A DNA stretch of 64,000 bases from Parasedimentitalea denitrificans (GTDB taxonomy: Bacteria; Pseudomonadota; Alphaproteobacteria; Rhodobacterales; Rhodobacteraceae). Made by a program: the position numbers and the translations under genes. This document shows positions 16,665-26,156 of the stretch, one piece after another. Below the pieces are notes generated by a model. It made no database searches and was not told where the DNA came from. It saw nothing but the letters and a program-made list of their open reading frames with translations. The first letter of the stretch is position 1. Every line of letters starts with the position of its first letter. The stretch is taken from contig NZ_QHLQ01000021.1 in NCBI RefSeq assembly GCF_011813015.1, forward strand, positions 1 to 64,000. The letters run 5' to 3'.

Positions 16665-17669
16665 TCAGGTCGGCTGGCGAGAGGCCATGCTCCCACGCTC
16701 ACGATACGGGGTGGTGTTATAGTGAGACCGATAACATTTGGAAAAATGTGAAGGTGAAGAAAAGCCACAAGCAAGCGCGACGTTGATCACGCTCATATCG
16801 GTCTGCATCAATAGGTTTCTGGCCTTTTGCAGGCGTAATTCCATGTAATACCGTTTAGGTGAACGGTTCAGGTAGCGACGAAACAGCCGTTCCAGTTGTC
16901 TGGTCGACATACCTACATCCTTGGCCAAGATAGAGGGACTGATCGGTTCTTCTATGTTGGCTTCCATCATTTGAATCACAGTTGAAAGCTTGGGGTGTCT
17001 AACACCAATACGGGTCGGTACAGACAATCGTTGACTGTCCTGATCAGTACGGATTGAGGAATAGATCAATTGATCGGCAACCGCATTTGCCAGTTCTTCA
17101 CCGTGATCGGTCGCAATCAATTTAAGCATCAAATCAATAGAGGATGTTCCACCGGCAGTGGTCATTCTCTTACCATCTAAGACATAAACTGATTTGGTAA
17201 GCTCTACCTCATCGAATTCTTCAGAAAAGCTGTCGGCATTTTCCCAGTGAATGGTCGCTTTCTTGCCGTCAAGCAAGCCAGCCTTGGCCAAGGCGAATGC
17301 GGCGGTACAGAGACCACCAACCAACAACCCTTTTCGTGATTCTCGACGTAGCCAGCCAAGCAGCTTTTTTGTGGTGGCATGCTGCACCTCGATGCCGCCA
17401 CATAGCAGGATAGTATCGTCACGCTGCAGGTCAGACAGATCCTGATCCAAACGAAATGAAGTGCCGGCCGAACATGTAACGTAGTCACCACCTTCGCCAG
17501 CCAGGACCCATGAATACAAGTCCTTGCCGCTCATACGGTTGGCAATTCGCAGGCTTTCCAATGCCGCTGAAAAACAGAGCATTGAAAATTTATCCATTAA
17601 AACAAAGACAAACCGACGTGGCCGATCTGTATCGCTGTCAATTTCGACAAGCTGACGTTGCTCTTGCAT
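16665..17669 (-). CDS. GlxA-family transcriptional regulator (DJ-1/PfpI + AraC HTH)
   Basis: A 334-residue regulator. The N-terminal DJ-1/PfpI-like domain (about 10-195; FVFVLMDKFSMLCFSAALESLRIAN, GLCTAAFALAKAGLLDGKKATIHWEN) is followed by an AraC double helix-turn-helix (about 225-320; MSTRQLERLFRRYLNRSPKRYY, INVALACGFSSPSHFSKCYR). The amidase-like domain keeps Cys in GGLCTAAFAL. Relatives control amino acid, carnitine or arginine catabolism. The start at 17669 has AAGGA ten bases upstream; a longer in-frame start exists. No target can be inferred from the neighbours. Confidence 0.85.
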   Translation of the reverse strand: MQEQRQLVEIDSDTDRPRRFVFVLMDKFSMLCFSAALESLRIANRMSGKDLYSWVLAGEGGDYVTCSAGTSFRLDQDLSDLQRDDTILLCGGIEVQHATTKKLLGWLRRESRKGLLVGGLCTAAFALAKAGLLDGKKATIHWENADSFSEEFDEVELTKSVYVLDGKRMTTAGGTSSIDLMLKLIATDHGEELANAVADQLIYSSIRTDQDSQRLSVPTRIGVRHPKLSTVIQMMEANIEEPISPSILAKDVGMSTRQLERLFRRYLNRSPKRYYMELRLQKARNLLMQTDMSVINVALACGFSSPSHFSKCYRSHYNTTPYRERGSMASRQPT

Positions 17670-17850
17670 GGCGCAAGTATCCTTAATGAGTCGGGGGCCT
17701 CTTAGGTGATAAACCAAGGGAGCATAAGTCACGGTGCTCACAGCTTTGAAGCCACGTCAAGTAGGCGTAATTCCTAACTGGTCACAAAGGTTTGGTTTTA
17801 GTATAGAGAAACCTCAAATTACTTAAGACCTCAGATGTGGAGATAGAGCT

Positions 17851-19221
17851 ATGAGTGAGTGGCAAAAATCGAACTGGCGCGCCAAACCGCGGGTTCAAAT
17901 GCCTGACTATACCGACGCTGATGCCCTTGCGGGCGTTGAGGCGCAGCTCTCGAATTATCCACCTTTGGTTTTTGCCGGTGAGGCCAGACGCCTGAAACAG
18001 CACCTTGGAGCAGCAGGGCGCGGTGAAGCATTCTTGCTGCAAGGCGGAGATTGTGCCGAGAGTTTTGAGCAGTTTAGCGGGAATAACATCCGCGATACCT
18101 TTAAGGTTATGCTGCAAATGGCGATGGTTTTGACCTATGGTGCCAAAGTGCCGGTGATTAAACTCGGTCGTATGGCTGGTCAGTTCGCCAAACCTCGTAG
18201 CGCGCCGACCGAAACCATCAACGGTGTAGAGCTGCCAAGCTACCGCGGCGATATTATCAATGATCTTGCTTTCACCAAAGAAAGCCGAATTCCAAACCCA
18301 AACAAGATGTTGCAGGCTTATACTCAAGCTGCCGCGACATTGAACTTGCTGCGTGCGTTTTCAACCGGCGGCTATGCGGATGTAAACCAGGTGCATGCGT
18401 GGACACTTGGGTTTACTGAATCCGGTAAGGCCGAGAAATATCGTGAAGTTGCTAGTCGTATCAGCGACACGCTGGACTTCATGAAGGCAGCCGGAGTAAC
18501 CCAAGACACCGCGCATACATTGCAGTCGGTTGAGTTCTACACCAGCCACGAAGGTTTGCTTCTTGAGTATGAAGAGGCACTGACGGTTCGGGATTCTATC
18601 TCGGGTAAATGGTTGGCTGGGTCAGGCCACATGCTTTGGATTGGTGACCGCACACGTCAACCGGATGGCGCACACGTGGAATTCTGCCGCGGTGTCCTAA
18701 ACCCAATTGGCCTGAAATGTGGTCCGACAACAACAGCAGAGGATCTCAAGGTATTGATGTCCAAACTGAATCCAGAAAATGAAGAGGGTAAACTTACCCT
18801 GATTGCGCGGTTTGGGGCAGGCGGCGTTGGCGAAAATCTTCCGCGCCTGATTAAGGCCGTGGGCGAAGAAGGCGCTAACGTTACTTGGGTTTGTGATCCG
18901 ATGCACGGCAATACAATCAAGTCGTCAACAGGTTACAAAACCCGTCCGTTCGAAAGTGTTCTGCGTGAAGTGCGTGAATTCTTTGCTGTGCACAGCGCTG
19001 AAGGAACAGTGCCTGGTGGCGTGCATTTTGAAATGACTGGTCAAGATGTGACTGAATGCACCGGCGGTGTACGCGCTGTAACTGATGAAGATCTAAGCGA
19101 TCGCTATCATACAGCCTGTGACCCTCGCCTTAATGCAAGTCAATCTTTGGAGCTTGCCTTTTTGGTGGCGGAAGAGCTGTCGAACCATCGAGTTCAGCGC
19201 AAAGCCCGTCAGGTTAGCTGA
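17851..19221 (+). CDS. 3-deoxy-D-arabino-heptulosonate 7-phosphate synthase, class II
   Basis: A 456-residue plant-type (AroA-II) DAHP synthase, first enzyme of the shikimate pathway, joining phosphoenolpyruvate and erythrose 4-phosphate. Class II marks are [26 protein letters not shown] (metal-ligand Cys), [27 protein letters not shown] and [11 protein letters not shown]. Length fits the family. It stands alone between opposed neighbours and is followed by its own terminator. Confidence 0.93.
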   Translation: MSEWQKSNWRAKPRVQMPDYTDADALAGVEAQLSNYPPLVFAGEARRLKQHLGAAGRGEAFLLQGGDCAESFEQFSGNNIRDTFKVMLQMAMVLTYGAKVPVIKLGRMAGQFAKPRSAPTETINGVELPSYRGDIINDLAFTKESRIPNPNKMLQAYTQAAATLNLLRAFSTGGYADVNQVHAWTLGFTESGKAEKYREVASRISDTLDFMKAAGVTQDTAHTLQSVEFYTSHEGLLLEYEEALTVRDSISGKWLAGSGHMLWIGDRTRQPDGAHVEFCRGVLNPIGLKCGPTTTAEDLKVLMSKLNPENEEGKLTLIARFGAGGVGENLPRLIKAVGEEGANVTWVCDPMHGNTIKSSTGYKTRPFESVLREVREFFAVHSAEGTVPGGVHFEMTGQDVTECTGGVRAVTDEDLSDRYHTACDPRLNASQSLELAFLVAEELSNHRVQRKARQVS

Positions 19222-19246
19222 GAGAGCTAACTCTATTTACTTCGGA

Positions 19247-19277
19247 AATGTCCGGCGGAAACGTCGGGCATTTTTTT
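19247..19277 (+). terminator. Rho-independent terminator of the DAHP synthase gene
   Basis: Stem AATGTCCG (19247-19254) with CGGGCATT (19265-19272, one G-U pair) followed by seven T (19271-19277). A further 7-bp palindrome GTTAGCT/AGCTAAC at 19213-19231 overlaps the stop codon and may assist. Confidence 0.85.
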
Positions 19278-19327
19278 CTGTGTTGCTTTCATTGGAATTT
19301 TCAAAGACCAATGGCCTCAAAAGAAAA

Positions 19328-19351
19328 CGCCCCGGGGTTCTCCTCGGGGCG
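19328..19351 (-). terminator. Terminator of the PAS-protein gene
   Basis: Stem CGCCCCG (19328-19334) with CGGGGCG (19345-19351). Read on the minus strand it is followed by TTTTCTTTT, so it ends the gene whose stop is at 19422. Confidence 0.75.
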
Positions 19352-19421
19352 CGGTTGTTCCAAGAGCTATGACCAGCGACTTGAACCAATAACAATATAT
19401 TAACAGATTGCCGGGTTTGGA

Positions 19422-20240
19422 TCAATCCCGGCTGACGACCAAGCGTAGATGCGGCGCCCGATTTTGCTTCGAATTTGATTGATCTTCGGGCTTTTTCGAC
19501 GGTTGGCGAGCGTCATCCATGATTTGGCGGCTTTTTCTCGCCAATTTACGGGCCTCATCCATCACGCTCCGTTCGTCACCAAATTTCGCTTGAGTTTCCG
19601 CAAACCCTGGGTTGACCTCGTTGGTAGATACCAACGACGCACTCGGAGTGGTTTTTTTCTGATCCGGCGTTGATGCTTTAACAGGGCGCAGTTCTGTTGA
19701 AACGACATCAAAACGCTGGGACGATTTTGTTGGGTTCCCTTCGGAAACAAAAACACCCAATGCCCGGCTGACGTCGCCAAGATCACTCCGCAATGGCAAC
19801 ATGAGCATGCGGGCTTCTTGTGCGGGATGGCTACGGCTAGCCACAGTTGTAAGTGTCAGTTCAACAATCGACGGAGTATCAAACATATGTTCAAGAGCGG
19901 CGCTGACTTGCTTGCGGGCGGTCGGTGTAAAGAACGCAGTCAAGGGCATGCCTCGAACTTCCATACCCGCCATTTCGTTCAATTTTTGACCTGCCAGACG
20001 AAAGCGAGCAATGCCGGGAGCGATGCGTTCTACGACAAAAGTTTGGCTCAGGATGTTTTCTAATCCGCGTGGATCGATTTGAGACCGGTTCGGAACTTCA
20101 TCACCGTGGCGCAGCGCTGACCAATATGCCTCGGCCTGACGGATGGGAGATAGGGAACTACCAGAACGGAAACGATCCATTGAAATCACCTTGTTTTGCT
20201 CTGAATTACGCTCAGACCCTGTGCGGCTACCAAAAAACAT
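19422..20240 (-). CDS. PAS-domain protein (PAS_5 family)
   Basis: A 272-residue cytoplasmic protein. A PAS_5-type domain spans about residues 25-155 (SPIRQAEAYWSALR, LPLR-type C-terminal strand, FRLAGQKLNEMAGMEVRG), followed by a low-complexity basic tail rich in Lys, Ser and Gln. PAS_5 proteins are common in Alphaproteobacteria, but their signal and partner are unknown. The start at 20240 is preferred to an ATG 21 bases upstream because GGAGGG lies seven bases before it. The upstream gap shared with yicC contains a palindrome with CtrA-like half sites. Confidence 0.75.
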   Translation of the reverse strand: MFFGSRTGSERNSEQNKVISMDRFRSGSSLSPIRQAEAYWSALRHGDEVPNRSQIDPRGLENILSQTFVVERIAPGIARFRLAGQKLNEMAGMEVRGMPLTAFFTPTARKQVSAALEHMFDTPSIVELTLTTVASRSHPAQEARMLMLPLRSDLGDVSRALGVFVSEGNPTKSSQRFDVVSTELRPVKASTPDQKKTTPSASLVSTNEVNPGFAETQAKFGDERSVMDEARKLARKSRQIMDDARQPSKKPEDQSNSKQNRAPHLRLVVSRD

Positions 20241-20378
20241 ATCCAATCCCTCCGTTCGCATCTGACTTCATTCCTGGTTTCACCAGAGCAAACTCGCTCT
20301 TTCTGATTAGTTCCGGAATGGTTACCTTGGAGTTAATATGTCACAATCTAGTTCAACTTTGGACTAAATCTTAATCCA

Positions 20379-20413
20379 ATGGTTAATATCTCAGATCGAG
20401 CCAAATTAACCAT
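20379..20413. promoter_or_regulatory. Inverted repeat with CtrA-like TTAACCAT half sites
   Basis: ATGGTTAAT (20379-20387) and ATTAACCAT (20405-20413) form a perfect 9-bp inverted repeat with a 17-base spacer. It lies in the divergent region between the PAS gene and yicC. TTAACCAT is the known alphaproteobacterial CtrA half site, though the spacing is not the classical TTAA-N7-TTAA. Binding is inferred, not shown. Confidence 0.4.
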
Positions 20414-20509
20414 AATCGGCATTATGGCTTAGCATCTGACCTTGTACAGCCCTTGTCCATGGTTTTAGGTGCTGAACGTGTAGTCACCCAAATGAAAAGG
20501 AACCCGCGC

Positions 20510-21406
20510 ATGACTTTGCGATCAATGACTGGTTTTGCGTCATCCCAGGGAAGCTTGGGACCTCACAGCTGGAGCTGGGAAATACGCTCGGTTAATGCCA
20601 AGGGGCTGGATCTTCGACTTAGAGTCCCTGACTGGCTGGAAGGTTTGGAAACACAACTGCGCAGCCAACTGGCTATGGCTTTGGCGCGCGGGAATGTGTC
20701 TTTGGCTCTGCGTGTGTCACGTTCCGATGACGGTGATTCACATCTGGAATTAAACGCAGCTGCTGTGTCCTCTATTTTGCAGGCTGTTCAGGAAATTGAG
20801 ACAGCAGCGGCCTCTGCGAACATCAAGCTTTCTGCAACCAGCGCCGCAGACATTCTGTCACAACGAGGCGTTTTGGAGCTATCAAATATCCAAGACGATC
20901 CTGCGCCGCTTGTTAAAGAATTGACCAGTGAATTCGCAACACTTGTGGCAGAATTCGTTCAAATGCGTGTTGCAGAGGGTGCTGCTCTCGCAGAAATATT
21001 AACCAACCAGTTGGCCCAAATTGAGCAGATAACTGCTGTCGCAGCAGAGAAAGCAGAGGCTCGAAAGCCTCTCGTAGCGGCTGCGCTACAGTCAAATCTA
21101 GCGAAAGTTTTAGACAATTCCGATGGCGCTGACTCCGATCGCGTTGCTCAGGAACTTGCTATTTTGGCAGTGAAATCGGATGTAACTGAAGAAATTGACC
21201 GATTGGGCGCGCATGTTGCTGCTGCGCGTGATTTGATAACCAAAGGTGGAGCTGTTGGCCGCAAGTTCGATTTTCTAATGCAAGAATTCAACCGAGAGGC
21301 TAACACTCTGTGCTCAAAGGCACAGAACAGTAATCTGACGGCTTCTGGGCTAGAGCTAAAGGCCATCATAGACCAGATGCGTGAGCAGGTCCAAAACGTT
21401 GAATGA
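20510..21406 (+). CDS. yicC: YicC-family endoribonuclease
   Basis: A 298-residue protein with the YicC N-terminal domain (LRSMTGFASSQG, WEIRSVNAKGLDLRLRVPDW) and the DUF1732 C-terminal domain (EIDRLGAHVAAARDLI, GRKFDFLMQEFNREANTLCSKAQN). YicC proteins are metal-dependent endoribonucleases. The ATG at 20510 has AAAGGA nine bases upstream and begins the conserved domain, so longer starts are rejected. It is closely followed by gmk, the usual bacterial neighbour. Confidence 0.92.
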   Translation: MTLRSMTGFASSQGSLGPHSWSWEIRSVNAKGLDLRLRVPDWLEGLETQLRSQLAMALARGNVSLALRVSRSDDGDSHLELNAAAVSSILQAVQEIETAAASANIKLSATSAADILSQRGVLELSNIQDDPAPLVKELTSEFATLVAEFVQMRVAEGAALAEILTNQLAQIEQITAVAAEKAEARKPLVAAALQSNLAKVLDNSDGADSDRVAQELAILAVKSDVTEEIDRLGAHVAAARDLITKGGAVGRKFDFLMQEFNREANTLCSKAQNSNLTASGLELKAIIDQMREQVQNVE

Positions 21407-21424
21407 GAATAAGGAGAGCACACC

Positions 21425-22066
21425 ATGGCGCATCGGCGCGGCCTACTAATCATCCTATCGTCACCATCGGGTGCTGGAAAATCAACACTAGCCAAACGGC
21501 TGATGGAGTGGGATCCGAGCCTGGAGTTCTCAGTATCAGCCACGACACGGAAGCCCCGGCCGGGCGAAGAGCATGGGATGGACTACTACTTCCTCGATGA
21601 AAAGGAATTTAAGCAACAAGCCATAGATGGCGAAATGCTTGAGCACGCGCATGTTTTTGGTAATTTCTACGGCTCTCCAGCAGGCCCGGTTAAGGAAACG
21701 ATAGATTCTGGTCAGGATGTTCTGTTTGACGTGGACTGGCAGGGGGAAATTCAGATCCGAAATTCCGACCTAGGCAAACACGCACTTTCGATCTTCATTC
21801 TCCCTCCCTCAATCAGAGAACTACGCAGACGTCTGGAAACACGCGCTCAGGATAGTGCCGATGTTATCAGTAAGCGCATGCTCAAAAGTTGGGATGAGAT
21901 CAGCCATTGGGGGTACTATGACTATGTACTGATCAATGATGATCTTGATGAAACAGAAGAACGCTTAAAGACCATCGTCCAAGCTGAACGGATGCGGCGT
22001 ATTCAGCAGCCAGCTCTGACTCAACACGTTCGGTCTCTACAAACTGAGTTTGAGGAGCAACAATGA
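21425..22066 (+). CDS. gmk: Guanylate kinase
   Basis: A 213-residue GMP kinase that makes GDP for nucleotide synthesis. The P-loop is [15 protein letters not shown], followed by the GMP-binding region [21 protein letters not shown] and [18 protein letters not shown] lies nine bases upstream. The stop overlaps the next start by four bases. Confidence 0.96.
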   Translation: MAHRRGLLIILSSPSGAGKSTLAKRLMEWDPSLEFSVSATTRKPRPGEEHGMDYYFLDEKEFKQQAIDGEMLEHAHVFGNFYGSPAGPVKETIDSGQDVLFDVDWQGEIQIRNSDLGKHALSIFILPPSIRELRRRLETRAQDSADVISKRMLKSWDEISHWGYYDYVLINDDLDETEERLKTIVQAERMRRIQQPALTQHVRSLQTEFEEQQ

Positions 22067-22584
22067 CCATTTATGCTCTCGGTGACAATAAACCGGAAAT
22101 TCACAGCGACACCTGGATTGCTCCCGACGCCAATCTGGTTGGCAAAGTCGTAGTAGAGCATGGGTCTTCGGTTTGGTTTGGCTGCACAGTTCGCGCCGAT
22201 CATGAGGAGATCCGGATCGGGGCAGGATCGAATGTTCAAGAAAACTGCGTCATGCATATTGATGCAGGTTTCCCACTGACAATTGGCCGAAACTGCACCA
22301 TTGGACACAAGGTCATGCTGCATGGCTGTACGATAGGCGACAACACCTTGATTGGTATGGGCGCCATTGTTCTGAACGGCGCCAAAATCGGCAGGAATTG
22401 CTTAATTGGTGCGGGCGCCTTGATTACCGAGAATAAGGAAATTCCAGATAATTCTTTGGTCATGGGGTCTCCTGGTAAAGTCGTACGTTCAGTTGATGCT
22501 GAATTGGAAAGAAGTTTGACCGACAGTGCGCTGCATTATCAAGAGAATATGCGGCGGTTTAGGTCTGAATTGAAAAAGGTATAG
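22063..22584 (+). CDS. Gamma-carbonic anhydrase-like hexapeptide protein
   Basis: A 173-residue left-handed beta-helix protein of the YrdA/CaiE group. Metal-ligand histidines are seen in NCVMHID and [12 protein letters not shown], and the [10 protein letters not shown] segment carries the conserved Arg-Asp. It may be a zinc or iron carbonic anhydrase, but many family members have no shown activity. It is translationally coupled to gmk by a four-base overlap. Confidence 0.85.
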   Translation: MTIYALGDNKPEIHSDTWIAPDANLVGKVVVEHGSSVWFGCTVRADHEEIRIGAGSNVQENCVMHIDAGFPLTIGRNCTIGHKVMLHGCTIGDNTLIGMGAIVLNGAKIGRNCLIGAGALITENKEIPDNSLVMGSPGKVVRSVDAELERSLTDSALHYQENMRRFRSELKKV

Positions 22585-22587
22585 AGC

Positions 22588-23769
22588 GTGCGTAACTCCA
22601 AAGGTTCAATGATGCGGCCCGATCCGCTCCCAACCAGTGTCAGCCACCCGGTTGTGACGCCACTTAGCCCATCTGTGGTATATGCAAGTGAAACCCCAGA
22701 TGAGCTTGACGCCCAATATGAGGGCAGGGTGCAGGGCTACACGTATTCACGCGAAGGTCACCCCAATGCCGATGTCGTGGCCAAGCGTCTGGACGCAATG
22801 GAGGGGATATCGGGAGGCATAGTAACCAGTTCGGGTATGGCGGCCGTTTCCGCGGTAGTTTTAGGTCTACTAAAAGCGGGCGATCATGTAATCGGCGCTA
22901 ATCAACTATACGGTCGATCATTGCGGTTAATGAAGGAAGATCTGCCAAGATTGGGCATGTCAACCAGCCTGGTTGACCCAGGCGATGTTCAGGCGGTAAA
23001 AGCCGAAATTAACCCTGAAACCAAAATGATATTGGTAGAAGTTGTTTCTAACCCAACACTGTCCGTCGCTGATATCAAAGGGTTGGCGAAGCTTTGTGAA
23101 CAAGAGGGCATTCTTTTTGTTGTAGATAATACCTTCACAACGCCTCGTGGGTTTAGACCATTCGATCATGGCGCTGATATCGTAATCCATTCAATCACCA
23201 AGCTATTGGCTGGGCACTCGGATGTGATGCTAGGTTATGCTGTGGCTCGCGACCAAGCGATAAATGATCAGATGCGGGTGTTTGCTATAACCACCGGAAT
23301 GACCCCCAGTCCTTTCGATTGTTGGCTGGCAGAGCGAGGCATGTTGTCGTTTGAATTGAGGTTCGACCGAACCCAGGAAACAGCTGCACTATTGGCGGAT
23401 CATTTAGCAGGTTTGCCCGGAGTAAAACGGGTTCTTTACCCGACGCGACATGACCACCCTGATAATGGCTTAGCAACTGAGCTTCTTGGGGTAAGTGGCT
23501 GTAATATGGTTAGTTTTGAGTTGACAGGTGGACGGACAGCAGCCAATATTTTCACGCGTGAGGCTGATGGTTTGAATTTTGCCCCAACACTTGGCGATGT
23601 GGGTACGACCTTGTCACATCCGGCGTCCTCATCACATCGTGGGCTGACAGAAGTTGAGCGGATGAAACTAGGCCTCAGCGAAGGTTTCTTTCGAGTTTCA
23701 GTCGGTCTTGAAGATCCCGAGCCTCTTTTAGCCGTGTTCACCCATGCGGTGAACACGGCCACGTGTTAG
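22588..23769 (+). CDS. Cys/Met-metabolism PLP-dependent enzyme (cystathionine synthase/lyase family)
   Basis: A 393-residue fold-type I PLP enzyme. It has YTYSREGHPNADVVAKRLDAMEG, TSSGMAAVSAV at the phosphate site, FVVDNTFTTPRGFRPFDHGAD and the Schiff-base lysine in SITKLLAGHSDVMLGY. The family covers cystathionine gamma-synthase, gamma-lyase, methionine gamma-lyase and homocysteine-forming sulfhydrylases; the exact reaction is not fixed by sequence. The start is GTG at 22588, three bases after the previous stop. A 12-bp perfect hairpin lies inside its last codons. Confidence 0.85.
   Translation: MRNSKGSMMRPDPLPTSVSHPVVTPLSPSVVYASETPDELDAQYEGRVQGYTYSREGHPNADVVAKRLDAMEGISGGIVTSSGMAAVSAVVLGLLKAGDHVIGANQLYGRSLRLMKEDLPRLGMSTSLVDPGDVQAVKAEINPETKMILVEVVSNPTLSVADIKGLAKLCEQEGILFVVDNTFTTPRGFRPFDHGADIVIHSITKLLAGHSDVMLGYAVARDQAINDQMRVFAITTGMTPSPFDCWLAERGMLSFELRFDRTQETAALLADHLAGLPGVKRVLYPTRHDHPDNGLATELLGVSGCNMVSFELTGGRTAANIFTREADGLNFAPTLGDVGTTLSHPASSSHRGLTEVERMKLGLSEGFFRVSVGLEDPEPLLAVFTHAVNTATC
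23731..23759 (+). terminator. 12-bp perfect hairpin inside the 3' end of the PLP-enzyme gene
   Basis: GCCGTGTTCACC (23731-23742) pairs with GGTGAACACGGC (23748-23759) around a five-base loop, ten bases before the stop codon. No T tract follows, so it is either a weak terminator or an mRNA 3'-end stabiliser placed ahead of phoR. Confidence 0.5.
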
Positions 23770-23818
23770 TTACATTGGGCAGGTATACAGGCCGCTAAAC
23801 AAACCAAACGAGGGGCCA

Positions 23819-24859
23819 ATGTCGCAAAATTTGATTGATGGTTTTCTAGCAGCCGTTCCTCTACCTTCACTGCTGGTAGACCAGAGTGAACGTATACTTG
23901 GGTCAAACTCCGAAGTTTCAGAACTGTTCGGTATGAAAATACGCGGCCGCCATTTTGCGACCGTCTTGCGACAGCCTGGGGTGATCAGTGCGATTGAAGC
24001 CTGCCTTAAGGATCAAAAAGCGCGTAATACACAGCATTTGTCCAATAATAGGTCACAGGAGACCTCACATGAGCTTACATTGCGCTATGTTTCTGGCATC
24101 GGGGAGGGAAACAAAGGTGCAGTGCTTCTAACTTTTGTGGACGTCACAGAACGCGTGCAAGCTAACCACATGCGGCGTGATTTTGTTGCCAACGTCAGCC
24201 ATGAGTTGCGCACTCCACTGACGGCATTGATGGGTTTCATTGAAACCCTGCGCGGGGCCGCAAAGGATGATGCAAACGCCCGGGATCGGTTCCTATCTAT
24301 CATGGAGGGTGAGGCAAGCCGGATGAACCGTCTGGTTGGAGATTTATTGTCCTTGAACCGCGTTGAAAGCCAGGAAAGGGTCCGGCCAAGGACACAAGTG
24401 GACCTGTCAGCTTTGTTAAGATCGACTTTGTTGTCTTTGGAACCACTCGCTAAATCGAGCAGTGTCGAGCTGATCCTGAATGCCAGCAGTGATACAGTAA
24501 CGGTCTTGGGGGATCCTGATCAACTGCAGCAGGTTTTTACAAATCTAGTTGAAAATGCCATCAAATACGGCGGGGATGAAGTTCAGGTTAAACTGTTAAC
24601 GAACGACCGTGATCCGGCTTTGCGCTGTTCCGCAGTAACGGTTCAAGTGATAGACAACGGACCCGGTATCGACTCGATCCATTTGCCGCGTCTAACGGAA
24701 AGATTTTATCGTGCAGACAATCATCGCTCACGCGAATTAGGCGGTACCGGTCTAGGTCTTGCTATTGTCAAACATATTACAAATCGTCACCGGGGTAGGT
24801 TTCGTGTGGAGAGCGTGCTGGGGCAGGGATCTCGTTTCTGTGTCACGCTCCCGCTGTAG
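23819..24859 (+). CDS. phoR: Phosphate-regulon sensor histidine kinase PhoR
   Basis: A 346-residue kinase. A PAS-like domain (about 10-110) is followed by HisKA with FVANVSHELRTPLTALMGF (His128) and HATPase_c with NLVENAIKYGG, DNGPGI and GTGLGLAIVKHI. It should phosphorylate PhoB under phosphate limitation in contact with PstSCAB and PhoU, encoded just downstream. Unlike the longer E. coli protein I see no clear membrane-spanning segment at the N-terminus, so it may be soluble or attached through partners. Confidence 0.9.
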   Translation: MSQNLIDGFLAAVPLPSLLVDQSERILGSNSEVSELFGMKIRGRHFATVLRQPGVISAIEACLKDQKARNTQHLSNNRSQETSHELTLRYVSGIGEGNKGAVLLTFVDVTERVQANHMRRDFVANVSHELRTPLTALMGFIETLRGAAKDDANARDRFLSIMEGEASRMNRLVGDLLSLNRVESQERVRPRTQVDLSALLRSTLLSLEPLAKSSSVELILNASSDTVTVLGDPDQLQQVFTNLVENAIKYGGDEVQVKLLTNDRDPALRCSAVTVQVIDNGPGIDSIHLPRLTERFYRADNHRSRELGGTGLGLAIVKHITNRHRGRFRVESVLGQGSRFCVTLPL

Positions 24860-24989
24860 CGCTTCAACATCTTATTATTGATAGAATCGAACTGTTTGTT
24901 TCGGAATTTAGCAAACGGACCTTTGGCAAACCAAACTCAAGATGAAAAAGGTTCATGAACGCGTGTTTTTTTCAGACTTTCGTCTACTT

Positions 24990-25022
24990 TGTCATACGTC
25001 TGTTACATCGCCGTCACAAAAG
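24990..25022 (+). promoter_or_regulatory. PHO box upstream of pstS
   Basis: Three direct repeats in 11-base phase, TGTCATACGTC, TGTTACATCGC and CGTCACAAAAG, match the CTGTCAT-type PhoB half sites. They sit about 80 bases before the pstS start, so pstSCAB-phoU-phoB should be induced by phosphorylated PhoB. Confidence 0.8.
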
Positions 25023-25053
25023 TCTCACGCAGCCCCATTAACAGTGGCGGTAA

Positions 25054-25071
25054 GATCATCATGGGATGATC
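25054..25071 (+). promoter_or_regulatory. Stem-loop in the pstS leader
   Basis: A 7-bp perfect stem GATCATC/GATGATC with loop ATGG lies between the PHO box and the pstS ribosome binding site, followed by a short T-rich run. It could stabilise the leader or act as a weak attenuator; function unknown. Confidence 0.35.
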
Positions 25072-25100
25072 GACTTTTATTCTGCTCAAGGAAACATGAG

Positions 25101-26156
25101 ATGTCCTTTGTGAAATTGTCTACTTCTGCCCTGGCCATTGCCACCGTAACTGCATCTGCTGCAAGCGCCCGAGACCAAGTTCAAGTTGCAGGTTCTTCTA
25201 CTGTTCTGCCTTACGCTTCGATCGTTGCTGAAGCCTTCGGAGAAAATTTTGACTTTCCGACACCTGTTGTTGAATCCGGAGGGTCTTCTGCCGGTCTGAA
25301 ACGTTTTTGTGAAGGTGTTGGTGAAAACACCATCGATGTGGCAAATGCTTCACGCAAAATTAAAGATAAAGAAATTGCCAAATGTGCTGAACAGGGTGTG
25401 ACCGATATCATCGAAGTCCGCATCGGTTATGATGGGATCGTGTTTGCGAGCGATATTCACGGCAATTCATTTGAATTCACACCTACGGACTGGTTCCTAG
25501 CCCTTTCTAACGAGGTACTGGTTGACGGGCAGATGGTGGCCAACTCTGCGAAAACCTGGGCCGACGTGAACGCCAATTTCCCGGCGCAGTCGATTCAGGC
25601 GTTTATCCCTGGTACAAAGCACGGTACCCGCGAAGTGTTTGAAGACAAAGTTATCTTGGCCGGTTGTGAAGCCACTGGCGCGTTTGACTTTCTGTTGGAA
25701 GCTGCCGAAGGTGACAGCGCCAAGGCCAAGAAAAAAGCCGCTGAAAAAGCATGTATCTCTTTGCGGACTGACGGTCGTTCGGTCGACATCGACGGTGACT
25801 ACACCGAAACACTGGCGCGCATAGAAAGCAACCAAGACGGAATAGGTGTCTTTGGTCTGGCTTTCTATGAAAACAACACAGACAAGCTACAGGTCGCGAC
25901 TATGTCCGGGATCGTTCCATCGACAGAAAGCATTGCAACCGGTGAATACCCGGTTTCACGCCCACTGTTCTTCTACGTCAAAAAAGCCCACATCGGCGTC
26001 ATCCCCGGCCTGAAAGAATACACAGAGTTCTTCGTGGCTGATGAAGTCGCCGGCCCCGACGGACCATTGGCTGAATATGGTTTGGTCTCAGATCCAGAGC
26101 TTGAGAAAACTCAGGAATCCGTTTCCGAAGAAACTATCCTGGGTGGTGCCTCCTAA
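25101..26156 (+). CDS. pstS: Phosphate ABC transporter substrate-binding protein PstS
   Basis: A 351-residue exported phosphate-binding protein with signal peptide ending ATVTASAASA. The phosphate-contact motif is VAGSSTVLPYASIVAEAF, followed by VVESGGSSAGLKRFCEG and IPGTKHGTREVFED. The ATG at 25101 has AAGGAA eight bases upstream; the long upstream extension of the frame covers the PHO box and is not coding. It is the first gene of the pst operon and is followed by two stem-loops. Confidence 0.93.
   Translation: MSFVKLSTSALAIATVTASAASARDQVQVAGSSTVLPYASIVAEAFGENFDFPTPVVESGGSSAGLKRFCEGVGENTIDVANASRKIKDKEIAKCAEQGVTDIIEVRIGYDGIVFASDIHGNSFEFTPTDWFLALSNEVLVDGQMVANSAKTWADVNANFPAQSIQAFIPGTKHGTREVFEDKVILAGCEATGAFDFLLEAAEGDSAKAKKKAAEKACISLRTDGRSVDIDGDYTETLARIESNQDGIGVFGLAFYENNTDKLQVATMSGIVPSTESIATGEYPVSRPLFFYVKKAHIGVIPGLKEYTEFFVADEVAGPDGPLAEYGLVSDPELEKTQESVSEETILGGAS

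Noticed and set aside
20371..20387. Classical CtrA site TTAA-N7-TTAA
   Set aside because: The spacing between the two TTAA blocks here is eight bases, so only the half-site palindrome is reported.
24942..25100. N-terminal extension of pstS
   Set aside because: It covers the PHO box and leader stem; the signal peptide and ribosome binding site place the start at 25101.
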